NCBI RefSeq assembly: GCF_000378445.1
Contig: NZ_KB899750.1
Coordinates: 1 to 29,746, forward strand
Length of the DNA: 29,746 nt
Reading direction: 5' to 3'
Source: Deinococcus aquatilis DSM 23025
GTDB lineage: Bacteria > Deinococcota > Deinococci > Deinococcales > Deinococcaceae
Shown here: positions 23,611 to 29,746 of the stretch, one piece after another
Layout of the letters: the number at the start of each line of letters is the position of its first letter
Numbering within the stretch: the stretch's first letter is position 1
The notes under the pieces: generated by a model
What the model saw: only the letters and a program-made list of their open reading frames with translations
What the model was told of the DNA's origin: nothing
Databases searched by the model: none
Program-made: the position numbers and the translations under genes

Positions 23611-23760
23611 TCACGGCTCGACCCTGACGCGGTCAACCTTGAGCTGACGGCGGTCATCGTCGAAGCTGGCGACAGCCTTGCCGTTACGCCAGGTGTGCTC
23701 GGAAGGAAGGCAAGGGACGAACCCGTGGGCGGCCCCCAGTGAGGAGTCACAAATTTTATT
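23611..23760 (-). pseudogene. C-terminal remnant of an unidentified gene
   Basis: A minus-strand frame of 49 codons ends at a TGA at 23611. Its sequence (GFVPCLPSEHTWRNGKAVAS, then FDDDRRQLKVDRVRVEP) looks like a normal protein C-terminus, but a stop directly upstream and the lack of a start show that the 5' part is gone. I do not recognise the family. Confidence 0.4.
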
Positions 23761-23962
23761 TTATGTGTAGGGTGACGCCTTGGAGGCCTCAGTTGGTGCG
23801 TTCGCGGACTGTATGAGGCAGTGGCGAGAGCGACACTCTTGGTACTCGCTCTACCAGCCGAATCGGTGGGTCAGCACGATGCCGATAATGGTACCGGACA
23901 GGGTGCAGGCGACACCAGGGCCACCCGAGACTCAGAACGGCGGATTACCCTAGCAACTTAAA
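23761..23962. other. Short gap next to the Tn3 remnant
   Basis: No gene is seen. The end of a Tn3 element, with its 38-bp terminal repeat, should lie near here; a stretch starting GGGCCACCCGAGACTC near 23917 and reaching CTTAA could be it, but the partner end is absent so this cannot be tested here. Confidence 0.25.
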
Positions 23963-25075
23963 TCACAATTCAATGCCCTCCAGATACGCCTCCAGTGTCC
24001 TGGGGTCACGCAAGGTTCGCAGTTGCCCCTGGGTGATGGCTTCAGGCAGCGTGAAATCGTATCGCCCCAGCATGTTCACATGCTCATGCACCAGCGGCGT
24101 CAGGCGGGCCAGGTCCTCCTCCCGCACGTCCATCCCCTCCCAGCGCAGTTGCGCCAGGATTTCTTGCATGTAGCGCGTGTTCCACAGCACGGTGGCATTG
24201 ACCACCAGCCCCAGCGCTCCCAGTTGGTCCTCCATGCCCTCGCGGTATTTCTGCCGCAGTTCTCCCCTGCGTCCGTGAAAGACCACCCGCGCCACGCCGT
24301 GGCACTGCTCGCCCCGGTTGAGCTGCCGCAAGATCCGTTGCCGGTACGCCTCGTCGTCCACATAGCGCAGCAGGTACAGCGTCTTCTCGATCCGCCCGAA
24401 TTCCGCCACCGCCCGGCCCAGACCGGACAAGCTGCTGCCCCGTTGCAGGGTCCGCATCACCGACGCGGCCCCCACCTTCCCGAGCTTGAGCGATCCGGCC
24501 AGCCTGAGCATGTCCTCTCAGTGGGCGGCGATCAGTCGCTTATCCAGGCGGTGGCGACTCAGCTCGTCAAGCGCCCCATAATCTGCATCCCGGTCCAGAC
24601 GCCAGAACCGCTGATCTGGCAGATCGGCAATTCTCGGACTGAACTTGTATCCCAGCAGGGCGAACAGGCCGAAGACCACATCGCTGTACCCGTGCGTGTC
24701 GGACATGATCTCGTGGGGGTCCAGACGGGTCTGCTGTTCCAGCAGGCCCGCCAGAATGTACAGGCTGTCCCGGAGCGTCCCTGGATCACGATGCCGTGAA
24801 AGCCGGTGAACTGGTCACTGGTGAAGTTGTAATAGGTCACGCCGCGCTGAGCACCGAAATACTTGCTGTTTCAGCCCGTGTGAATGCTGCGAACCGGCAC
24901 CACGAACCGTAGTCCATCGGCGGAGGCGACTTCCCCACCGCCCCACACCTGCGCCAGCGGCAGCTCGAGCTGCGCATCCACCAGGCAGGCATTCGAGGCC
25001 ATGAGGGTGTCCGCCCGCAGGTAATTCTGCCCGATCCACGACAACCGGGAGAGCGTCAGGGCCTGGACTTCCGGC
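23963..25075 (-). pseudogene. tnpA: Tn3-family transposase tnpA, 3' part, inactivated
   Basis: Reading leftwards: [36 protein letters not shown], a stop (24871-24873), NSKYFGAQRGVTYYNFTSDQ, a one-base deletion near 24782, then LDPHEIMSDTHGYSDVVFGL, a stop (24518-24520, TGG to TGA in the usual AHWEDML), and MLRLAGSLKLGKVGAASVMR to the end. This order is that of the C-terminal catalytic part of Tn3-family TnpA. The first ~600 residues are missing: the frame is fused to the dehydrogenase remnant at about 25075. Two nonsense changes and a frameshift show old decay. Confidence 0.88.
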
Positions 25076-25616
25076 CTGAGAAGCTCGGCGGGGACATTCG
25101 GTTCGGCGGCAAAGACATCCAGCCCCGCGCCGCCCAACCACCCGCCTTGTAGGGCCGCCACCAGCGCGACTTCATCCACAATCGTGCCGCGTGAAATAGA
25201 GCCAGCCGCCGCCGCGCCCATTCGCCAGCCTGCACGTAGCGGTCTCCGAACACCACCCGGCGGGCCACCGCCAACAGCAGCACCACGCCCTGATCGGCCA
25301 CATCGTTGGTCAGCACGTCGGGGGTGATGCTGACCTTCAGCTCACGCCGCGCCGCCCCGTGCAGGTCGATGGCGTCCAGTCCGACGCCGTAGATCGCCAC
25401 CATTTTGAGCGCGGGCAGGGCGGCCATGATGTCCGGCTTCAGGCCGACGCCGCCGTTGGTCGCCACACCCCGAATGGCTGGGCCGTGCAGCAGCCTGATC
25501 GGGCGCTTCCCAGAGGCGGTGGGTGCGGTAGTCGCGCTCCAGCGCCTCTATCACAAGGGCATCATCGGAGCGACGACCAGAAGCTCGGGCAGCGGATCGG
25601 GACGGTCTGAATTCAT
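25076..25616 (-). pseudogene. D-isomer 2-hydroxyacid dehydrogenase (2-ketogluconate reductase type), wrecked
   Basis: ATG 25616 overlaps the repressor stop (ATGA), with AGGAG just upstream. Pieces follow in changing frames: [92 protein letters not shown] helix and [10 protein letters not shown]; then [20 protein letters not shown] and [19 protein letters not shown]. The GxGxxG NAD-binding segment between GEW and SRG is deleted, and the 3' end is replaced by tnpA. The gene family reduces 2-keto acids, and the gluconate context suggests 2-ketogluconate as the former substrate. It is not functional. Confidence 0.82.
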
Positions 25617-26701
25617 ACACGCTCCTGGGTTGCATTGATGGGCAGGCGGGTGGTGGCCCGCTGCACGATGTCGAAGCCCACATCTACCGGAGGCTGTGGC
25701 CCCAGTTGGCCTCCCAACCGCGCCAGCAGCAGGTCGGCGGCCAGGCGGCCCATCTCGCGGCGAGGAATCCGCACGGTGGTCAGGGCAGGATTGAGATGAG
25801 AGGCGATTTCTTCGTCCGCAAAGCCCATGATGGCGAGGTCTTCAGGCACCTTGATGCCCCGGCGCTGACACTCGAACAGGGCACCTGCCGCCAGCTCATC
25901 GTTGGCAAAAAACACCGCGTCCAGCGTGGGATGCTCGGCCAGCAGCCCGCTCAGCAGGTCGCGCCCCACGGCCAGGCTGGAGGGCTGGTCACTGCGCCCG
26001 ATCTGGTGGTGGGGCAGGCCCAGCCGCTTCAGCGCGTTCTGAAAGCCCCGAATGCGCCGCACACTGCGTGGATCGAGTTCGGTCAGGGTTCCGGCGTAGG
26101 CGATCTGCCGGTAGCCGCAGGCCGCCAGATACTCCACCACCGCCTCACCAACCCGGTAATGCGAAAAGCCGATGTTCAGATCGAGAGGTAATCCAGCCTG
26201 CTCAGGCTCGGCCAGATCCATAGTTTCCACGACAGGCACGCCCGAAGCCCGCAGCAGCCGCGCGGTGCGCTCGGAATGGTCGATGCCCGACAAGATGATG
26301 CCGCTGGGCCGCCAACCCAGAAAGACTTCCACCAGCTTTTCTTCCTTTTCGCGGCTGTATTCCGTCGATCCCAGCAGCAACTGGTATCCGGCTTCCGGCA
26401 GGGTTTCTTCCAGACCTTCCAGAAGTTGCACATAAACGCTGTGGTGCAGGGTGGGAACCAGCACGGGCAGGGCCAGACCCGCGCCGCTCGCCAGCCCTCC
26501 GGCGGCCCGGTCAGGAATGTAATTCAGGTCCTCTGCGGCCTGAAGCACCCGCGCCCGCAGCTCATCCGAGACCATTTCGGGTCGGTTCAGGGCGCGGCTG
26601 GCCGTCATGGTGGCCACGCGTGCCCGCAGCGCCACGTCTGCGATGGTAATTCGCTGACGCTTGCGCCCAGTCGGGGATTTGGAAAGCTCGGCCTTGCTCA
26701 C
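25613..26701 (-). CDS. LacI/GntR-type gluconate repressor (362 aa)
   Basis: GTG 26701 is the start, because AAGGAG lies just upstream; the longer frame to 27049 is non-coding. Residues ~18-70 form the LacI DNA-binding domain (ITIADVALRARVATMTASRA, hinge IPDRAAGGLASG). The rest is a periplasmic-binding-protein-like sensor (LALPVLVPTLHHSVYVQLLE, then VFFANDELAAGALFECQRRG). It resembles E. coli GntR and IdnR, which respond to gluconate or its derivatives. It is divergent from the gluconate genes, with an operator-like palindrome between them, and reads into the dehydrogenase pseudogene. Confidence 0.88.
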   Translation of the reverse strand: MSKAELSKSPTGRKRQRITIADVALRARVATMTASRALNRPEMVSDELRARVLQAAEDLNYIPDRAAGGLASGAGLALPVLVPTLHHSVYVQLLEGLEETLPEAGYQLLLGSTEYSREKEEKLVEVFLGWRPSGIILSGIDHSERTARLLRASGVPVVETMDLAEPEQAGLPLDLNIGFSHYRVGEAVVEYLAACGYRQIAYAGTLTELDPRSVRRIRGFQNALKRLGLPHHQIGRSDQPSSLAVGRDLLSGLLAEHPTLDAVFFANDELAAGALFECQRRGIKVPEDLAIMGFADEEIASHLNPALTTVRIPRREMGRLAADLLLARLGGQLGPQPPVDVGFDIVQRATTRLPINATQERV

Positions 26702-26866
26702 AGAAAACTCCTTGGGGAACGGAAGAAACGCGGTCGGAAGGCAGCAACAGCTCAGGCCGAGCTGGTCTGGGGCAAGGCGTGGACAGAAAGAAGAACTGCG
26801 CCCAGTGGGTAAAGAGACGGAATACAGATGCCGCCAGGAAATCAGGTTGTGAAGTTGACCCCCAAA

Positions 26867-26880
26867 TGATAGCGTTATCA
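26867..26880. promoter_or_regulatory. Probable LacI-type operator
   Basis: TGATAGCGTTATCA is a palindrome at 12 of 14 positions with the central CG typical of LacI-family sites. TATAGT follows at 26882-26887 and could be the -10 of the gluconate genes; TTGACC at 26855-26860 is a possible -35, though the spacing (21 bases) is long. A bound repressor here would block transcription both ways. Confidence 0.65.
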
Positions 26881-26934
26881 ATATAGTAATACAAGTCTCT
26901 TTTCGTCCCTCCTCTGCTCCCCACAGGTGGTCGT

Positions 26935-26994
26935 ATGACAACTTTGCTTGCCCGTATCCGCTCTTTTCTTGGCCGCGCACAGGTTCGCCCATGA
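26935..26994 (+). CDS. Leader peptide (19 aa) overlapping the dehydrogenase start
   Basis: ATG 26935 has AGGTGG upstream and encodes MTTLLARIRSFLGRAQVRP, ending at a TGA that overlaps the next ATG (ATGA at 26991). The dehydrogenase gene has no ribosome site of its own, so translation of this short ORF may be needed to deliver ribosomes to it. The peptide is an amphipathic basic helix. No conservation data are available here. Confidence 0.45.
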   Translation: MTTLLARIRSFLGRAQVRP

Positions 26995-27749
26995 GCCTGT
27001 TCGACCTGCGTGGCCGCCGCGCCCTGATCACAGGTTCCAGCGCGGGCATCGGCCTGGAGCTGGCCCGTGGGCTGGCACAACACGGAGCCGACGTGATCCT
27101 GAATGGGCAGCGTCCTGACCGGCTGGCAGCGGCAGTGGCTCAACTGCGCGGGGAAAGATTGACGGTTTCGGCGGCGGCCTTCGACGTGACCGACGAAGCG
27201 GCAGTGAATGCGGGTGTGGCCGAAGTGTTGGCAGACGGCCCGCTCGACATTTTGATCAACAACGCCGGAATTCAGCGCCGGGTGCCGCTGCTGGACGTGA
27301 CCTTGTCCGTGTGGGACGAGGTTCTGAGGACCAACCTCACATCGGCGTTGCTGGTTTCGCGGGCAGTGGCTCCGCACATGATTGAGCAGGGTGGGGGCAA
27401 AATCATCTGCACGCTCTCGCTGATGAGCGAACTGGGCCGCCGCACCACCGGGCCATATACCGCCTCCAAGGGTGGACTGAAGATGCTGGTCAAGGCCATG
27501 TGCGCCGAGTGGGCCGAGCACAACATACAGATCAACGGCATCGGGCCGGGGTATTTTGAAACCGAGATGACGGCTCCCCTGGTACAGGATCAGACGTTTA
27601 GTGGCTGGGTCAAAAGCCGGACTCCGGCGGGGCGCTGGGGCCAGCCTGCCGAACTGGCCGGGGCCGCCGTGTTTCTGGCCTCCCGTGCGTCCGATTTCGT
27701 GAACGGTCAGATCATCTATGTGGACGGCGGGATGCTGGCGGTACTGTAG
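26991..27749 (+). CDS. idnO: Gluconate 5-dehydrogenase, SDR family (252 aa)
   Basis: A classical short-chain dehydrogenase: TGSSAGIG cofactor motif (residues 14-21), NNAG near 89, a Ser in CTLSLMS, the catalytic YTASK near 156 and GPGYFETEM after it. NGQRPDRL and the block MSELGRRTTGPYTASKGGLK match gluconate 5-dehydrogenases (IdnO/Gno), which interconvert D-gluconate and 5-ketogluconate with NADP(H). The end FVNGQIIYVDGGM is standard. It touches the kinase gene with no gap. Specificity is inferred from sequence style and neighbours. Confidence 0.85.
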   Translation: MSLFDLRGRRALITGSSAGIGLELARGLAQHGADVILNGQRPDRLAAAVAQLRGERLTVSAAAFDVTDEAAVNAGVAEVLADGPLDILINNAGIQRRVPLLDVTLSVWDEVLRTNLTSALLVSRAVAPHMIEQGGGKIICTLSLMSELGRRTTGPYTASKGGLKMLVKAMCAEWAEHNIQINGIGPGYFETEMTAPLVQDQTFSGWVKSRTPAGRWGQPAELAGAAVFLASRASDFVNGQIIYVDGGMLAVL

Positions 27750-29222
27750 ATGACGCAGGGAACAGGCAGAACAGGCGTGGTCATCGGGCTTGATCTGGGC
27801 ACCACGGCAGTCAAAGTCCTCGCACTGAACGAACGCGGCGAGGTGGTGGCCCAGACCAGCGGCGGTTACGCCCTGCACAGCGGCCCAGACGGGTCGGCGG
27901 TGCAGGACGCGGAAGAGGTGATCGGCGCGGCATTGGCGGCCCTAGAAAAAGTAGCAGAGTCTCTGAACAGTGCGCCGATATTGGCTCTCGTGCCCAGCGC
28001 CGCCATGCATAGTCTGGTACTGCTGGACGCTGCCGATGCGGTGCTGGCCCCCGCACTGACCTGGGCTGATGGCCGCCCTGCCGCGACCCTGCCCAGCCTG
28101 CGAGGAGTGCTGGACCCGGCCCAAAGTTACGCCCGGACAGGCTGCCCGCTGCAAACGCCCTACCATCCGGCGCGGCTGTGGTGGCTGCGCGGCACCCAGC
28201 CGGAACTCTGGCGGCGCTGCGCCCGCATCGTCTCACTGACCGATCTGTTGCTGCACCGCCTCACCGGGCAGTGGGCCACCAGCGTGGGGCTGGCCTCCAG
28301 TACGGGCCTCTGGAACCTGCACACCGGAACCTGGGACACCGGTATTCTGGAAACGCTCGGTATCAGCGCAGATCGGTTGCCCGCCGTGTATGACGCACAG
28401 GAGGAAGTGGGAACGGTACTGGCTGGATCATGCCGGGGCGTGGCTGTGTTGGCCGGAAGCAGCGACGGCGCACTGGCAAATCTGGGCGTCGATCCGGCGC
28501 GGCGGGGCCACAGTGTCGTGACGGTGGGCACCAGTGGAGCCGTGCGGCGGCTGGGGCAGGGGCCGTATCTGGAGGCGCAGGCCCGAACATGGAGTTACCG
28601 ACTTGACCGCGCCACGCACCTCAGCGGCGGGGCCATCAACAACGGCGGCCTACTGCTGGACTGGGTGCGGCGGCAATGGTACGGCGACCTGAGCAAGCCA
28701 GAAGGCTTTGGCCGCCTCTGGAGCGATGCGGGCCAGATTCCCGCCGGAGCCGGTGGCCTGACCCTCCTGCCCTACCTGACCGGCGAGCGCAGCCCCCACT
28801 GGCGCAGCGATCTGAGCGCCACCCTGCACGGCCTCCAGTTGCACCATACCCGCGCCCACATTGCCCGCGCCGCCCTGGAAGCACTGGCCTTCAGCGTCAA
28901 GCAGGTCTGGGAACTGGGGCAGCCTTCTGCAAGAGCGGCCCTTTCCCAGAAGGTGTATTCCACGGGTGGACTGGCCGCCGAACCGCTCTGGAACAGCGTA
29001 CTGGCCTCGGCGTTGGGCGTGCCGGTACAGGTTGCCGAGGTAGCCGACGCCTCTGCAATCGGGGCAGCTTTGCTGGGCCATACCCACCCCACAGCCCTGA
29101 TCTGGGCCGCCAGAGCTGAAGCAGTCTCCCCTATTGCGCCTGATCCTGCCCAGCAGCACGCCTTAGATACGGCGTGGCAGCGCTGGCAAACCCTCTATAC
29201 CCGGCTTTACGAAGAAGCGTGA
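27750..29222 (+). CDS. gntK: FGGY-family gluconokinase (490 aa)
   Basis: The N-terminal phosphate-binding block IGLDLGTTAVKVLALNERG (residues ~12-30) and the second ATP-site parts (VTVGTSGAVR near 260, LTLLPYLTGERSPHW near 340, STGGLAAEPLWNSVLASALG near 410) identify an FGGY sugar kinase. Within the family, TSGGYALHSGPDGSAVQDAE and SAAMHSLVLLD are typical of gluconokinases of the Bacillus GntK type. It would make 6-phosphogluconate for the pentose phosphate pathway. Its ATG directly follows the dehydrogenase stop. Confidence 0.88.
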   Translation: MTQGTGRTGVVIGLDLGTTAVKVLALNERGEVVAQTSGGYALHSGPDGSAVQDAEEVIGAALAALEKVAESLNSAPILALVPSAAMHSLVLLDAADAVLAPALTWADGRPAATLPSLRGVLDPAQSYARTGCPLQTPYHPARLWWLRGTQPELWRRCARIVSLTDLLLHRLTGQWATSVGLASSTGLWNLHTGTWDTGILETLGISADRLPAVYDAQEEVGTVLAGSCRGVAVLAGSSDGALANLGVDPARRGHSVVTVGTSGAVRRLGQGPYLEAQARTWSYRLDRATHLSGGAINNGGLLLDWVRRQWYGDLSKPEGFGRLWSDAGQIPAGAGGLTLLPYLTGERSPHWRSDLSATLHGLQLHHTRAHIARAALEALAFSVKQVWELGQPSARAALSQKVYSTGGLAAEPLWNSVLASALGVPVQVAEVADASAIGAALLGHTHPTALIWAARAEAVSPIAPDPAQQHALDTAWQRWQTLYTRLYEEA

Positions 29223-29528
29223 AGGGTGGTGAGCGGGGAAGGCGAGGAAGCCCGACTGTTCCCGGTTTTCTCTGGGCGTGCTGGACTCCGCCCTGTGCTC
29301 TGTCCTACCGCTTCCCAGGGACTTAAGGAGGTCGTCCTGGGAATGGAGCTTTACCCTGTAGGTTGGGACAAAGCGGCTGATTTAACTACGACGTACTTAA
29401 GTTCACCTGCGGCATATTGAGGGAACCCCAATCGACAAGAATGCCTGTGCGGAGGGCACAGGCATCCGGTCCGGCACGGTGATGGTCGGCCTCAAAACTC
29501 GCCAACCCCTTGACCCGCTCCCTGAGCC
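29223..29528. other. Intergenic region after the gluconate genes
   Basis: No convincing gene is present. AAGGAGG near 29325 precedes a 25-codon ORF (29343-29420, MELYPVGWDKAADLTT), too short to call. A strong hairpin is listed separately. Confidence 0.45.
29441..29465. terminator. Strong hairpin without T-run
   Basis: ATGCCTGTGC and GCACAGGCAT pair perfectly over ten bases around GGAGG. It lies between the gluconate genes and the IS5-type element. It may end transcription or belong to the mobile element flank. Confidence 0.5.
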
Positions 29529-29588
29529 TAGAGATCATCCGGAAATTGGTTACGGTAGCGAGGCGAGGACGACTGGCATCCTGAATGA

Positions 29589-29746
29589 ATGCGGTTGACG
29601 GACGAGCAATGGGCCATCCTCGCCCCCCTCCTTCCTCCCCCTCTGAAGCAGACCCGCCGCGGACGTCCGCGGCGGGGTGACCAAGAGCTGCTTGAAGGCA
29701 TCCTATGGGTGTTGCGTACTGGTGCGCAGTGGGCGCAACTCCCCCG
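29589..29746 (+). CDS. IS5-type transposase, 5' part (runs off window)
   Basis: The first 52 codons read MRLTDEQWAILAPLLPPP, then GRPRRGDQELLEGILWVLRT and GAQWAQLP. This is the N-terminal domain common to IS5-family transposases (L-T-D-x-Q-W start, W-x-L-R-T-G-x-x-W). The element left end probably lies about 60 bases upstream, near GAGATCATCCGGAAATTGG (29531-29549), but the right end is outside the window. The frame is open to the edge, so intactness cannot be judged. Confidence 0.85.
   Translation, partial: MRLTDEQWAILAPLLPPPLKQTRRGRPRRGDQELLEGILWVLRTGAQWAQLP

Noticed and set aside
26562..27878. Minus-strand frame of 438 codons over the gluconate region
   Set aside because: It lies opposite the SDR gene and out of frame with the LacI gene; both have clear motifs and this frame has none.
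29226..29420. Open frame of 64 codons after gluconokinase
   Set aside because: Poor composition and no homologous motif; only a doubtful 25-codon internal ORF has a ribosome site.
1..29746. CRISPR arrays, tRNA or rRNA genes
   Set aside because: No regularly spaced repeats and no tRNA-like arms or conserved rRNA blocks were noticed by eye; a covariance-model scan would be decisive.

Overview
The window looks like accessory chromosome or plasmid DNA from a GC-rich bacterium, most likely Deinococcus or a close relative. This is inferred from overall codon use, the mix of insertion sequences, the STAND-TPR-BTAD regulator architecture and the many small genes without known relatives. No rRNA, tRNA or other taxonomic marker is present, so the assignment is an inference.

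Left part (1-7.7 kb): a mobile-element graveyard. A complete insertion sequence (363-2037), whose transposase is split by a -1 frameshift at a homopolymer, sits between the 5' halves of two different IS630-type transposase genes. Next come small hypothetical genes on both strands (2.6-6.6 kb), including a Pro-rich lipoprotein, a glycine-zipper membrane peptide and two copies of a 66-bp repeat. A decayed RusA-like resolvase gene follows, cut by a complete IS6-family element (6873-7685).

Centre (8.0-22.7 kb): the most interesting region, a self-contained peptide-and-export locus. It opens with a 959-residue STAND ATPase/TPR/winged-helix/BTAD regulator. Three related, Cys-free acidic peptides of 51-53 residues follow (11795-12398), two of them nearly identical tandem duplicates, ending at two stacked terminators. 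Then comes one tightly overlapping run of eight genes: ABC ATPase, ABC-2 permease, PreP/M16C-like zinc peptidase with an intact HxxEH, two proteins resembling the DUF6895 alpha-helical family, a second ABC ATPase, a second permease, and a stand-alone winged-helix/BTAD-like regulator. Precursor-like peptides, a peptidase and two exporters together suggest a peptide natural product or signalling system. No recognised RiPP-modifying enzyme (YcaO, radical SAM, LanB/LanM, ATP-grasp) is present, which makes the class unclear and possibly new.

Right part (22.7-29.7 kb): a DUF1330 gene, a Tn3-family tnpA remnant fused into a wrecked 2-hydroxyacid dehydrogenase gene, and a gluconate/ketogluconate locus. 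That locus has a LacI/GntR-type repressor on the minus strand, divergent from a short leader ORF, an IdnO-like gluconate 5-dehydrogenase and an FGGY gluconokinase, with a near-palindromic operator between them. The dehydrogenase pseudogene was translationally coupled to the repressor (ATGA overlap), so the pathway probably lost its 2-keto branch when the Tn3 element arrived. The window ends inside the 5' part of an IS5-type transposase.
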